Below, piece after piece: positions 44,018 to 53,821 of a DNA stretch of 64,000 nucleotides. Position 1 is the first letter of the stretch. Every line of letters begins with the position of its first letter. The stretch is taken from assembly GCA_947525975.1 (NCBI GenBank), contig CANNVE010000007.1:1-64000 (forward strand), given 5' to 3'. Source of the stretch: an uncultured Muribaculaceae bacterium. GTDB lineage: Bacteria > Bacteroidota > Bacteroidia > Bacteroidales > Muribaculaceae. Both the position numbers and the translations under genes were made by a program. A model generated the notes under the pieces. That model was given only the letters and a program-made list of their open reading frames with translations. It did not search any database and had not been told where the DNA came from.

Positions 44018-44054
44018 AAAAAAACAGGACGCTCCTGCGGGGAGCGCCCTGTTT
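44018..44054 (-). terminator. Terminator of the type IX-secreted protein gene
   Basis: On the minus strand a long GC-rich stem (AAACAGGGCGCTCC paired with GGAGCGTCCTGTTT) followed by a T-run of seven. Confidence 0.9.
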
Positions 44055-44077
44055 CGGTGAGATAATTGTATCGGATC

Positions 44078-47000
44078 TTACTTGACAACGACCTTCACGG
44101 CCACGTTGCCGACACGCACGATGTATACGCCGGCTCCGATTGCGATGCGAGCCTTGTCAGAAGCTTCGGAAACTAAGGCAACTGCCATGCCCTGTGCGTT
44201 GAACACCTCTACTTTGCGGCCTTCGGCACCGCTGACGATGATGCTGCCTTCACCGCCGTAAACGGAGATGCCTGCATTCTCAACGTCGGCTATGCCCGAC
44301 AGCTTGATTGTGGCCTCATTTGACGGGCGTGACTCGCCCTCGCCATAAACGGCGGTGACTACGTATGTGTGGTCGACATCAGCGCGTGCCTTATCGTCGG
44401 TGTAGGTGGTGCCAGTGACAAGCGCACTATTGATCTTGATGCCGTTGCGGTATACGTTGTATCCCTTGAGGGTGCGCACCGCGGGTTCGCCCTGGGCGGG
44501 GATATAGGTCACGTCATCTATGAAGAGGAAGAATTGATCGGTAGAACGTGAGCGGATGGCGAAGTAAAGAGCGCCGTTAGGCAGACGGAACGAATATTTG
44601 GTCCATGCGAAGGGTGCCTTCTTTACATAGCCGGCAGATACGAAATCGCTGATATTGGTGGTTGAAGTCGAGTACAGCACCTCGAAGTCTTCCTGGTAAG
44701 CGCCGGCGTAGTTGCCCTCGCCAAAGAAGCTGCGCGCGTAGAGCGTCACGATCTGCTCGCCGCCATATAGACGCGGTGAAATAGCCCAGTCATCGCACTG
44801 CATGGGCGTGTTGCCGCGCTGCACAGAGCCTGAAGCAAGATACTTGTTGCCGCTGCGTGCCCCCCAGAGATCAGCTGAATTTTCGGCCCAGTTCTGGTCG
44901 TTGACCCACCATGCGGCAAGCTTGCCGGCATTATACTGGAAGTTGGGGTTGCCGATTGAGATGAGCGGAGCCTGGTCGCCATCTACGATCTTCCAGCCTT
45001 CTACAGCCTGAGCCCAGGTGGCGGCTGACTCGAATGTCTCGGTGTATGCGGCGGGAGCGCCTGAAGCGATGTCAGGGGCTGTCCAGTTAAGGCTGATGGC
45101 CTCGCCCGAAACTTGGGCTGCGAGAGCCGAAGGCACAGGCACTGCAGGAGCCACGATGCCAACGGTCACGGGCTCGGTGGTGTTGTCGGCCTCCATCTCA
45201 TCTGCCGAGAAGACGATGACAGCGTGATAGTCGCGCGTCTCACCGTCGAGCACAGTGTTTGAAGTCACGAATGTCAGAGCGGCTGACGCTTCCGGGGCAA
45301 CTGACGGGCCGGCCTTGGCGTCGATGAATGTATCGCCCGAGTAGAGCTCTATCTCATAGCCGCGAGCCTCTTTCTCGCCGGTGTTGGTGACAATAACGTT
45401 CACCTCAAACTCTTCGCCTGCCATCACAGCCGAGGGAGCCTCGATGCGGGTGGCGGTGAGGTTGTATTCGGCATGCGATGATACGCGCATGTTGTCGAGG
45501 AAGTAGAATGCCCCCTTGTTCCTGCTGTCGGTGCAGGTGGGATTGATGCGGAGCACTACGCACTTGCCTTCATAATCTGAAAGGTCTACCACCACTTTGT
45601 GCCATTTGCCGTTCTCGCCTACGAAGATGGGATCAGACTGCACGGTGACGAAGCCATTGCCATCTCCGCAATCGGCCTCGATGGTGAATTCGTTGGTGTA
45701 ATTGGCGTCGCTGTAGCGGAATGTATAATAGGTGAGCGCGGGGTTCACCACGTCGGTAAGGTCAAATTTGCCGGTGACCAGCGCAGTCTGCACAAGGCCG
45801 TAAGATTCGAAATATGCGAGGCCGCCGTCACCGTCCTGCGGAGTTGCCGACCATTCGGAATCAGAGCCGAACTGCCAAGGCTCCTGATCCTTGATGTAAT
45901 TGTATCCGAAGATTGACGACACGGTGCCATTGGCGAATGATTCGGTCCAGGGAGTGGGATAAGGTGTGCCCACAGGCTTGTAGGCAGTGCCCGAAAGCTT
46001 AGACTCACCGCCCACAGTGACAGCGTATACGCCGTATTGACGGAATTCCTGCACACCGGGCTCTACCGACTGCACATCGATAGAAGTCTCTGTGAGATTA
46101 TCGGCCACCACATTGTAGTTGCGGTCAACCACCTTGTAGGTTACAGCCGAAGCCTTGATGGGATTGCCGTTGACATCAGTGGTGACGGGGTCCCATGAGA
46201 TTGTCACCTTGCCGGTGTTGCCATGCTCTATCATCTTTGCATTGTAGGGAGCGGCGGGCACGTCGGGACCTACGGTCACTTCAATCGGATTCTTTTTGCC
46301 CGGGCCGTAGGCGTTGTATGCGATCACATCGTAGGTGTGCTTGCCGAGGGTGAGATCTTTATCGTCGGTGAATGTGGCCTCTGCGGCGGGAAGATTCTCG
46401 GTGATTGAGCTTATGACCACGCCGTCGCGGAGTATCTCGGCCTTTGTCAAAGCAGTGGCCTCTGTAAGTGCAGTGCCGTCGACTGTGGCAGAAGGAAGCG
46501 TATATGTCACTACAGCCATGGCAGAGCCGTCGGTGGCGGGAGTCACCTTGAATTCGGTGGCGGCGGGAGCCAAATTGATGATGCCCTCGCCGATTACGAT
46601 GTTTGCGGCATAAAGCTGCGAAGCGGTCGGGGTCTTGCAGTGCACGGCGAAATAGATCTTTCCGTCGGCGGTTGCGTCGATCTGTCCGATAAGAGTGTTC
46701 CATGATGTGCTCTTGAGCTTGGTCTCGGGCACGACCACATTAGTCATGGCCTCGATTGTGGGCGCTGTGCCCCAAAGCACCTCGAAGGTCTCCTCATAGT
46801 AGTTAGATGTGCGGAAATCTATGCTGAAGGGATATGATGCTCCGGCCTTCACCATCACAGCGGGTGAAATGGCGTAGTCATCCTGTCCGGTGGTGGTAGT
46901 TGAATAAAGGCGGAGAGATTTGTAGCTTGTATAGTACTGCCAGCTGTTTTTGTCGGCCAATATGCCTTCGACCATCGTCCAGCCGAAGAGCGACAATGCT

Positions 47001-48583
47001 GAATCGAATGTGATGTCGACAGGAGGCACCATGGCGCCTGCCCTGAACGAGTCTGATTTCTTCTCAGCCGAGGTCAGTCCATTGACAGTGACTGTGATTC
47101 CGTAGCTGTATTCCACCTGCTCGTCGGTCTCAGGAATCACGTCAGTGGCAGTGCGGGCTGTAACGTCCTGTGCCACAATCTTCATGTCGGGATAGCGCAC
47201 CACAGTGTATGTGGCGGCTGATGTCTGCACATAGCCGCCGCTGACGCCGCTGCTGTTTGGCGCGCCCCAGTTGAGGGTAACGTTGTTGCCTGACGTAGCG
47301 AGCCTGAAAGTGCTTGACGCAACCGGAGTGTCAGGGCCAACGTATTTTTTGGTTGACTTGGCGGGAGACTCACCTGCCGCATTAGAGACAACCACAGCGA
47401 AGCAATAGCTGTCGGGCTTGTCTACGGTCACATCGGCGTTGATGCGTGCATTGGGCAGACCTGTGCCGCGGGCCACTTCCTTGCCGTTGGCTTTCAGCAC
47501 CCATGTGAGTTCGGTCGAAGCATCGAGCACGCTTTGGCCATAGGTGTAACGGGGAAGCGAGAATGACACCTTGCCGGAAAGAGACGCGCCGGAGAATGAA
47601 GCCGAGGGGGTCGACGAAAGGGCTGCGGGAGCATCTGCCGGGGTGGTGACGGCATGGGGGATGTACATGCCGCAGATCTGCTCATCATTCACCAGATCAT
47701 AGAGCTTGGTGGGGGTGGCGGTCTTGAGATCAACGGTGTAGAGGGCGTTCTGCGTATCTGAATTCACGCACCAGTACATGATATCGGTCTTCGTGTCGAT
47801 TGTGGCGTCGGCCATATAGACCGACTCGATGCCGGTGTTGCCCACCAGAGTCATCTCGCCTGTGGCAAGATCCACGGTGTAGAGCTCGCCGGCGCGTGTG
47901 ATCGCGTAGAGAGTGTCATCAGACGAGAACGCACATCCTGCCCACACCTTGCTTTTCTCAATGGGGCTGATTGTGCGCTTGATAGAGAAATAATCGTAGT
48001 TGTATTCGCAGAATACGTATCCGTCACGGGTGGCGTTGATGAAGCAGCCGAATGCCTGGTCGCGATTTTCGGAGTAGGCCATCGTAGTGGCAACGCGGGT
48101 GATATCGCCGGTGTATTCGTCATATTTGGCCCAGTCATTGTTGATCTCATAGTTGAGAGTCTTGATTTCCTCAAAGCCCATGGCCTCGCGGTACTGGGTC
48201 ACATAGTACATGTCTTTGGCCGCGAATCCGCCGCCGGTGGCGTACACGCCGTTTGCGTTGGCGCAAATGCGCGAGGGCGACCATGCGTCGGTGGTGTATG
48301 TCCACATGCCGGTGATGTGGTCGGGCGACACCACGCAGCCCACGATAGTGACTGCTGACTGATCAGAGGTTGCTACCCCCCCCCAGTTGGTTTTCAGCAC
48401 TTTAGCCATAGCGGCGGAGTGATTTCCGCCGGTAGGCTGGCCGTATGAGGCGAAGACATCGCCTCCGGCGCCTGAGCCTGCGCGCAGACCGAGGAGGTCT
48501 GACACGGGCACTTCGGCAGTAGGCGCGGCAATGGCTGAAGCCGCCATCGCAATGCCTACGACAGGAAGTAATAGTTTTTTCAT
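44078..48583 (-). CDS. Giant secreted protein with choice-of-anchor/Fn3 domains and T9SS C-domain
   Basis: 1501 residues. Signal peptide MKKLLLPVVGIAMAASAIAA. Residues about 60-310 look like a beta-propeller (repeated YDLV, DGYVF, ITGMW-type blades). Fibronectin III-like repeats alternate with three cleaved-adhesin/choice-of-anchor J-like modules at about 525-690, 890-1050 and 1180-1345. The C-terminus (VYGGEGSIIVSGAEGRKVEV, then YIVRVGNVAVKVVVK) is a type A sorting domain for type IX secretion, so the protein is probably exported and attached to the surface. A run of nine G interrupts codons 67-70. A likely adhesin or glycan/protein-binding factor; no catalytic motif was recognised. Confidence 0.85.
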   Translation of the reverse strand: MKKLLLPVVGIAMAASAIAAPTAEVPVSDLLGLRAGSGAGGDVFASYGQPTGGNHSAAMAKVLKTNWGGVATSDQSAVTIVGCVVSPDHITGMWTYTTDAWSPSRICANANGVYATGGGFAAKDMYYVTQYREAMGFEEIKTLNYEINNDWAKYDEYTGDITRVATTMAYSENRDQAFGCFINATRDGYVFCEYNYDYFSIKRTISPIEKSKVWAGCAFSSDDTLYAITRAGELYTVDLATGEMTLVGNTGIESVYMADATIDTKTDIMYWCVNSDTQNALYTVDLKTATPTKLYDLVNDEQICGMYIPHAVTTPADAPAALSSTPSASFSGASLSGKVSFSLPRYTYGQSVLDASTELTWVLKANGKEVARGTGLPNARINADVTVDKPDSYCFAVVVSNAAGESPAKSTKKYVGPDTPVASSTFRLATSGNNVTLNWGAPNSSGVSGGYVQTSAATYTVVRYPDMKIVAQDVTARTATDVIPETDEQVEYSYGITVTVNGLTSAEKKSDSFRAGAMVPPVDITFDSALSLFGWTMVEGILADKNSWQYYTSYKSLRLYSTTTTGQDDYAISPAVMVKAGASYPFSIDFRTSNYYEETFEVLWGTAPTIEAMTNVVVPETKLKSTSWNTLIGQIDATADGKIYFAVHCKTPTASQLYAANIVIGEGIINLAPAATEFKVTPATDGSAMAVVTYTLPSATVDGTALTEATALTKAEILRDGVVISSITENLPAAEATFTDDKDLTLGKHTYDVIAYNAYGPGKKNPIEVTVGPDVPAAPYNAKMIEHGNTGKVTISWDPVTTDVNGNPIKASAVTYKVVDRNYNVVADNLTETSIDVQSVEPGVQEFRQYGVYAVTVGGESKLSGTAYKPVGTPYPTPWTESFANGTVSSIFGYNYIKDQEPWQFGSDSEWSATPQDGDGGLAYFESYGLVQTALVTGKFDLTDVVNPALTYYTFRYSDANYTNEFTIEADCGDGNGFVTVQSDPIFVGENGKWHKVVVDLSDYEGKCVVLRINPTCTDSRNKGAFYFLDNMRVSSHAEYNLTATRIEAPSAVMAGEEFEVNVIVTNTGEKEARGYEIELYSGDTFIDAKAGPSVAPEASAALTFVTSNTVLDGETRDYHAVIVFSADEMEADNTTEPVTVGIVAPAVPVPSALAAQVSGEAISLNWTAPDIASGAPAAYTETFESAATWAQAVEGWKIVDGDQAPLISIGNPNFQYNAGKLAAWWVNDQNWAENSADLWGARSGNKYLASGSVQRGNTPMQCDDWAISPRLYGGEQIVTLYARSFFGEGNYAGAYQEDFEVLYSTSTTNISDFVSAGYVKKAPFAWTKYSFRLPNGALYFAIRSRSTDQFFLFIDDVTYIPAQGEPAVRTLKGYNVYRNGIKINSALVTGTTYTDDKARADVDHTYVVTAVYGEGESRPSNEATIKLSGIADVENAGISVYGGEGSIIVSGAEGRKVEVFNAQGMAVALVSEASDKARIAIGAGVYIVRVGNVAVKVVVK
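48376..48384 (-). repeat. G9 homopolymer tract in coding DNA
   Basis: On the coding (minus) strand nine consecutive G span codons 67-70 (Trp-Gly-Gly-Val) of the type IX-secreted protein. A gain or loss of one G would stop the protein early. Confidence 0.9.
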
Positions 48584-48632
48584 TGTATGTTATTAAATGT
48601 TGGTTGGTCTGAAAAAGGTCGACTAATTTTTG

Positions 48633-48640
48633 CAAATTTA
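48633..48640 (-). promoter_or_regulatory. -7 box of the type IX-secreted protein gene
   Basis: TAAATTTG on the minus strand, a perfect TAnnTTTG box, 50 bp before the ATG. Confidence 0.7.
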
Positions 48641-48733
48641 CACATTTATGTTCAGAACGAAAAATAAATTTCAAAAAAATATCCCCACAAAATGACCAAT
48701 CGACAAAAATTTGTATTTCTGATTTAATGTTTG

Positions 48734-48741
48734 TAAATTTG
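48734..48741 (+). promoter_or_regulatory. -7 box of the C1 peptidase gene
   Basis: TAAATTTG, a perfect TAnnTTTG box, 53 bp before the ATG; divergent from the box at 48633. Confidence 0.7.
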
Positions 48742-48793
48742 CAATGGGGATAGAGAATCCCCCCTCTCACCCCTAAACTTAAAACCATAGACT

Positions 48794-49990
48794 ATGATAA
48801 AGTATCTGTTGATTCCGGCTGTGTGCCTCGGCTCTGCCGCCCCGGCATTCGCCGATGAGCCCGCCGATTCGATCAAGGGCTTCGTATTCACTGATGTGAT
48901 TTCAATCCCCTGCACTTCGGTAAAGGACCAGAATAAGTCAGGCACATGCTGGTGCTTCTGCGGCACAGGATTCTTCGAGAATGAGCTACGCCGCATCAAG
49001 GGCGACTCTCTCGACCTCTCGGAAATGCTCACCGTGCGTCGCTGCTATGAGGCCAAGGCCGACCGATATGTGCGCAACTACGGCGAAACCAATTTCTCGC
49101 CCGGCGGATCTGTGCTCGACGTGGCCTACGCATGGAAAAACTTCGGAGTGGTGCCCGAGGAGGTATATCCGGGCATCAACTACGGCGAAGACGGTCACGT
49201 GCACGGCGAGCTCAACGATATGATGGCCGCCATGCTCAAGGTGGTGAAGTCAAAGCCCAATAAGAAAATATCCACTGCTTGGCGCCCTGCCCTCAACGGC
49301 GTGCTCGACGCCTATTTCGGCGAGGTGCCCCAGACGTTTGAATACAAGGGAAAGACCTACACCCCGCAATCCTACGCCAAGAGCCTGGGCATCGACGTAG
49401 ACGACTATGTGGGCATCACCTCATTCACCCACCATCCTTTCTATGAGGCTTTCGCCCTCGAAATCCCTGACAATTGGCTCAACGCCGAATACATGAATGT
49501 GCCCCTCGCCGACATGAAAGCCATCGTTGACAACGCTCTCGAGAAAGGATACACCGTGGCCTGGGCTGCCGACGTGAGCGAAGAGGGATTCAAGTGGTAT
49601 GACGGCGTGGCTCTTATGCCGAAGGAAAAGACTGAGGCCGACCTGCAGGGCACCGAACTCTCGCGCTGGGTGAAACTTTCTGACAAGGACCGCCACGCCG
49701 AGACATTCAATTTCTCCGGCCCGGTAGACGAGGTGGAGGTGACACAGGAGGCCCGTCAGGCTATGTTTGACAGCCAGGAGACAACCGACGACCACGGCAT
49801 GATCATCGAAGGCATCGCCACTGACCAAAAGGGCAACAACTACTACAAGGTGAGAAATTCATGGAACACCAACCAGAAATATGACGGATACATCTACGTG
49901 TCTGAGCCCTATTTCCTGGCAAAGACCATGGACATCTACGTGCATAAGGATGCCATCCCCGCCGCCATAGCGAAGAAGTTCAAGAAATAA
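48794..49990 (+). CDS. Secreted C1B cysteine peptidase, PepC/bleomycin hydrolase-like
   Basis: 398 residues. Signal peptide MIKYLLIPAVCLGSAAPAFA indicates export, unlike the cytoplasmic PepC of other bacteria. Catalytic Cys in QNKSGTCWCFCGTGF near residue 51, His in DDHGMIIEGIA near 335 and Asn in YKVRNSWNTN near 357; these are the C1 triad in its bleomycin-hydrolase spacing. It is an aminopeptidase by family and may trim dietary or host peptides in the periplasm. Confidence 0.92.
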   Translation: MIKYLLIPAVCLGSAAPAFADEPADSIKGFVFTDVISIPCTSVKDQNKSGTCWCFCGTGFFENELRRIKGDSLDLSEMLTVRRCYEAKADRYVRNYGETNFSPGGSVLDVAYAWKNFGVVPEEVYPGINYGEDGHVHGELNDMMAAMLKVVKSKPNKKISTAWRPALNGVLDAYFGEVPQTFEYKGKTYTPQSYAKSLGIDVDDYVGITSFTHHPFYEAFALEIPDNWLNAEYMNVPLADMKAIVDNALEKGYTVAWAADVSEEGFKWYDGVALMPKEKTEADLQGTELSRWVKLSDKDRHAETFNFSGPVDEVEVTQEARQAMFDSQETTDDHGMIIEGIATDQKGNNYYKVRNSWNTNQKYDGYIYVSEPYFLAKTMDIYVHKDAIPAAIAKKFKK

Positions 49991-50011
49991 ACATCCATCA
50001 ACCTCACTTCA

Positions 50012-50063
50012 GCGCGGATTGCACATGAGCCATCGCATTTCATGTGCAATCCGCGCCGTTTTA
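50012..50063. terminator. Terminator after the C1 peptidase
   Basis: A perfect 16-bp stem (GCGCGGATTGCACATG and complement), 13-nt loop, then CGTTTTAT. It runs into the leader of the next gene. Confidence 0.85.
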
Positions 50064-50081
50064 TCAATGACAAACATCTAT

Positions 50082-50567
50082 ATGAAACATATACTGATAT
50101 GCGCCATGGCCATTTTCGCGCTCTGTGCCTGCAAGCCTACAGAGAGCGGCTACAGGCGCGCCTACGAAAAGACCGTCGGGGCCGGGGACAACGACACCGA
50201 TCAGATATTCACGCCCATGGGCGCGGACCTTACCATGCAGAAGATAGTGGTGGGAAATGACACAGCCGACTGCGCTTCAGCATTCGTGTCGGTCACTCCG
50301 GGCATAGGCAACCCTCCGACGCGCCTGAAGCCGTTCTGCGTGGTGGCCGGAGGATTCCGCCAGAAATTCACGGCTGCCGATCTTTGCCGCAGGCTCATAG
50401 GCTCAGGCTGCGATTCGGCCTTTGTGGTGAATACATCCAAACCGCGCTACTATGTGGTGGCGGCATCATGCGCCGATGCCGGACAGGCGATGGAGAGGCT
50501 GCGTGAACTGCGCCATGATTCAGTAGCACCGCGCGACGGCTTCATCCTCCGTCCCGCCGGGCTTTGA
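50082..50567 (+). CDS. SPOR-domain lipoprotein
   Basis: 161 residues from the ATG at 50082, selected for the lipoprotein signal MKHILICAMAIFALCAC; an ATG at 50067 is possible. Residues about 85-160 look like a SPOR domain (FCVVAGGFRQKFTAADLCRR and YYVVAASCADAGQAMERLRE), which binds denuded peptidoglycan at the division site. An extra Cys pair is present. Convergent with pcrA, 13 bp apart. Confidence 0.8.
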   Translation: MKHILICAMAIFALCACKPTESGYRRAYEKTVGAGDNDTDQIFTPMGADLTMQKIVVGNDTADCASAFVSVTPGIGNPPTRLKPFCVVAGGFRQKFTAADLCRRLIGSGCDSAFVVNTSKPRYYVVAASCADAGQAMERLRELRHDSVAPRDGFILRPAGL

Positions 50568-50580
50568 GTACGCAAGAAAG

Positions 50581-52884
50581 TCAAAGTATGCTGAAGCGGG
50601 CGAATTTGAGCAGGAGCGTCTTGACGTCGACGTTGTCAAATTTCACTCGTATCTTCGCGTCGGGCTGGCTGGTGTCGACATCGATGATCGTGCCCTTGCC
50701 GAAGCGCGAATGCTCGATGCGCATGCCCTCCTCAAGCTCGCCGGGAGTATGGGTGGTGCCGTCTGTTGAGCCGAACCCGGCCGGTGGCGGAGGCGGCGGC
50801 GTAGGCGTGAATCCGGGACGCGATGGCACCGTACGCCTCGGGATGGTGACAGCGGGCGAATGAAACGACGCCCTCGCCTTTGATACCATGTCGGCCTGGG
50901 TGGGGATAGTGCCCTGCGTGAATTCAAGCCAACGCTTGTCGATGTCTTGGAGGAAGCGCGAGGGCTTGGTCGACGCTGTCATGCCGTTGCGGAACCGCGA
51001 CGACGCATACGTCATCATACAGAATCTCTTGGCTCGGGTGATTGCCACATAGAGCAGGCGCCTCTCCTCCTCTATCTCCATCGGATTGTCCATGCTCATG
51101 GCCGAGGGCATAAGCTCCTCCTCCACTCCCACGATGAAGATATTGCCGAATTCGAGTCCCTTGGCCGCGTGTATGGTCATAAGCGTCACCTTCTCCTGCC
51201 CGGTCTCGTCAGCCTGGTCCTGGTCAGTGGCGAGCGACACCTGGGCAAGGTACTGCGGCATGAAGAATTCTTCGGTCAGCCCCTCCTCCATCTTGCCGGC
51301 CACGAATTCCTGCACACCGTTGAGCAGCTCCTGCAGGTTCTCCTGCTTCGACACGCTTTCAGGCGTGCGGTCGGATATGAGCATTGCGAGCATACCCGTG
51401 TCGCTCACTATCTTCTTCGCGGTTTCATAAGCATCATGCCCTGATTCATTATAGGCAATGAAGCCTTGTATCAACTGCCTGAAGGCATCGAGCTTCGAGG
51501 CTGTGCCCTTGTTGATGTCGATGCCGTATTGAGCCGGATCGGACATCGCTGTCCACATGCTCACGCCGCTGTCAGCGGCAGCCTTCGACACCTTGCGCAC
51601 CGTGGTCTCGCCTATGCCTCGCGCCGGGTAGTTGATCACGCGCTTCAGCGCCTCCTCGTCATGCGGATTGACCGACAGCCTGAAATACGCTATCGCATCC
51701 TTTATTTCCTTGCGCTGATAGAACGACAGGCCGCCGTAGATGCGGTAAGGAATGTTGCGCCTGCGCAATGCCTCCTCAAGCACGCGGCTCTGCGCGTTGG
51801 TGCGGTAGAGGATTGCGAATTCCTCATAACTGTCGCCTGTCTTGATTTTCTGTTGGGATATGCGGTTTGAAACCAAAAAAGCCTCTTCGAAGTCGCTGTA
51901 GCTCTTGACTACCTCTATGCGGTCGCCCAAGCTGTTGCGCGAGAACACCTGCTTGGGTATCTGCTCCTTGTTTTTCTCGATGAGCGAGTTGGCCGCATTG
52001 ATGATGCTCTGCGTGGAGCGGTAGTTCTGCTCGAGCTTGTTGATCACAAGATCGGGATACGCCTTCTTGAGGTTAAGGATGTTGCGAATGTTGGCGCCGC
52101 GGAACGAATATATGCTTTGGGCGTCATCGCCGACCACGCAGAGGTTGCCGCTCTCCTGCGTCAGCATCGACACTATCGAATGCTGGGCGAAATTGGTGTC
52201 CTGGTACTCATCGACAAGCACATAGCGGAAATATTCCTTGTAATGATTGAGCACCTGCGGGTTTTCGCGCAGGAGCACATTGGTATAGTAGAGCAGATCG
52301 TCAAAGTCCATGGCCCCGGCAACATGGCAGCGGTTGACGTATCCGGCATAGATCTCGGCCAGACGCGGACGCTTCGCCCGGCGGTCGGCCTCCATCATGT
52401 CGCGGTCCATGGCGTAGGCCTGCGGCCCTATCAGTGCGTTTTTGGCGCTTGAGATAGCGTTCAGCACCACGCCGGGCTTGTAGATCTTGTCATCGAGATC
52501 CATGTCCTTGATTATCATCTTCACCAGCGACTTTGAGTCAGCCGCATCATAGATAGTGAAGTTTGACGAAAAGCCTATCAACTCAGCGTGTATGCGCAGC
52601 AGGCGCGCGAAAATTGAGTGGAACGTTCCCATCCACAGTCTCGACGCTATCTTCTCGCCCACGAGCGCCTGTATACGCTCGCGCATCTCTCGGGCGGCCT
52701 TGTTGGTGAACGTCAGGGCCATTATGCGCCACGGCTCTATGTCATGGGCCAGCAGGTGCACGATCTTATAGGTCAGCACTCGCGTCTTGCCCGAGCCGGC
52801 GCCGGCAATCACCAGCTGCGGCCCGGAGCAGTACTCCACGGCCCGGCGCTGCTGGTCGTTGAGGGTAGAGAGATAATCTTCCAT
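50581..52884 (-). CDS. pcrA: UvrD/PcrA-type DNA helicase
   Basis: 767 residues from the ATG at 52884; a GTG three codons upstream overlaps the DUF4250 stop. Superfamily 1 motifs: Walker A AGAGSGKTR near residue 27, DEYQDTN near 222, QNYRSTQSI near 285, and VTLMTIHAAKGLEF near 560. The C-terminal 45 residues (for example HSRFGKGTIIDVDT) form the Tudor-like domain that contacts RNA polymerase in PcrA. It unwinds DNA in repair and replication restart. It follows the DUF4250 gene in one transcript. Confidence 0.95.
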   Translation of the reverse strand: MEDYLSTLNDQQRRAVEYCSGPQLVIAGAGSGKTRVLTYKIVHLLAHDIEPWRIMALTFTNKAAREMRERIQALVGEKIASRLWMGTFHSIFARLLRIHAELIGFSSNFTIYDAADSKSLVKMIIKDMDLDDKIYKPGVVLNAISSAKNALIGPQAYAMDRDMMEADRRAKRPRLAEIYAGYVNRCHVAGAMDFDDLLYYTNVLLRENPQVLNHYKEYFRYVLVDEYQDTNFAQHSIVSMLTQESGNLCVVGDDAQSIYSFRGANIRNILNLKKAYPDLVINKLEQNYRSTQSIINAANSLIEKNKEQIPKQVFSRNSLGDRIEVVKSYSDFEEAFLVSNRISQQKIKTGDSYEEFAILYRTNAQSRVLEEALRRRNIPYRIYGGLSFYQRKEIKDAIAYFRLSVNPHDEEALKRVINYPARGIGETTVRKVSKAAADSGVSMWTAMSDPAQYGIDINKGTASKLDAFRQLIQGFIAYNESGHDAYETAKKIVSDTGMLAMLISDRTPESVSKQENLQELLNGVQEFVAGKMEEGLTEEFFMPQYLAQVSLATDQDQADETGQEKVTLMTIHAAKGLEFGNIFIVGVEEELMPSAMSMDNPMEIEEERRLLYVAITRAKRFCMMTYASSRFRNGMTASTKPSRFLQDIDKRWLEFTQGTIPTQADMVSKARASFHSPAVTIPRRTVPSRPGFTPTPPPPPPAGFGSTDGTTHTPGELEEGMRIEHSRFGKGTIIDVDTSQPDAKIRVKFDNVDVKTLLLKFARFSIL

Positions 52885-52889
52885 GCCGA

Positions 52890-53075
52890 TCACCAGAATT
52901 TATTGTATTCGACAGAATATTCAAAGCCCGCCTCGGCAAGGCGCGCGGTCAGCGCATCCTTGTCTATGTGCATGTCGTCGCAAAGATCATCGAGCGACCG
53001 GTACACGTCGCGAAGCTTCGTATTTATATAGCTCATCAGCATAGCCGGGTCCTGCGGCAGAGAAGAGAGTTCCAT
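52890..53075 (-). CDS. DUF4250 protein
   Basis: 61 residues covering the whole DUF4250 family: LPQDPAMLMSYINTKLRD, SLDDLCDDMHID and a C-terminal GFEYSVEYNKFW. Helical and soluble with no known function. It lies 5 bp before the pcrA ATG; I treat the pair as one transcript. Confidence 0.9.
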   Translation of the reverse strand: MELSSLPQDPAMLMSYINTKLRDVYRSLDDLCDDMHIDKDALTARLAEAGFEYSVEYNKFW

Positions 53076-53136
53076 ATCAGTAGTCTTAAATGTCGTTTTT
53101 CAAATAAAAAAAAATAAAAGCATCCGATGGCCGGAG

Positions 53137-53715
53137 TCAGCGAAGCGAAATCACGCTTTCAGAGGCCAGAATCGAGAACGACTCGGCGAAAGCGGCTGGA
53201 ATCGGCGCGTCGGCATCAGTGGCAGGCATCTGGTCGATGGCCGGAATCACAGTGTGAAGCACCGTCTGCAGCATCTTGGCCCTGTGGCAGTCAAACTCCC
53301 CGTTGGCCACCCCCTCATCGAGGATGGATGCCAGCATCTCGCGCTCCTTCTCCCACGCCTTGCGCCGGGTCTTGCTCATGCGGGCGAAATCCATGCTCAG
53401 CAGAGACTTCAATATCGAATAAGGCGACGAAGGGCTCCTGTCGGCCGAAAGCCTCATCTCGATGAAGCGCTGCAGCTTCTCGGCCGCCGTGCCGATCGAC
53501 TGCGATATCTCACGCAGCTGGCTCACCATGCGCTCGCTCTCAGTCTCTATCACGGCATTGTAGATGTCGAGTTTGCTCTTGAAATACGTATAGATAGTGC
53601 GTCGCCCCTTGTCTGAAGCAGTGGCTATGTCACCAATCGTGGTATTTTCCACTCCTTTGTGGATGAAAAGCTGCTTTGCTGTTTCAATCAACTTATCGCG
53701 GGTGCGTGAAGCCAT
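53137..53715 (-). CDS. TetR/AcrR-family regulator
   Basis: 192 residues. N-terminal TetR helix-turn-helix: RDKLIETAKQLFIHKGVENT, then IGDIATASDKGRRTIYTYFK (residues 7-50). The C-terminal ligand domain is divergent, so the effector is unknown. It is upstream of the DUF4250-pcrA pair by 61 bp and has its own promoter; no transporter gene is adjacent. Confidence 0.93.
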   Translation of the reverse strand: MASRTRDKLIETAKQLFIHKGVENTTIGDIATASDKGRRTIYTYFKSKLDIYNAVIETESERMVSQLREISQSIGTAAEKLQRFIEMRLSADRSPSSPYSILKSLLSMDFARMSKTRRKAWEKEREMLASILDEGVANGEFDCHRAKMLQTVLHTVIPAIDQMPATDADAPIPAAFAESFSILASESVISLR

Positions 53716-53746
53716 CTTCTGACGTATTAATTAAGAATTACGCCCG

Positions 53747-53754
53747 CAAAGGTA
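53747..53754 (-). promoter_or_regulatory. -7 box of the tetR-type gene
   Basis: TACCTTTG on the minus strand, a perfect TAnnTTTG box, 32 bp before the ATG. Confidence 0.7.
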
Positions 53755-53795
53755 CGACAAAAAGCCGAAATAATAAAATTAAAACGTCCCATCAA

Positions 53796-53810
53796 CATGC
53801 CGAAGGCATG
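53796..53810. repeat. REP-like hairpin beside the transposase remnant
   Basis: CATGCC-GAA-GGCATG, a 6-bp stem with a 3-nt loop, 11 bp before the RAYT remnant. RAYT transposases are found next to such hairpins, so it could be a relic of one. Confidence 0.45.
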
Positions 53811-53821
53811 TCCCTGCGTTG

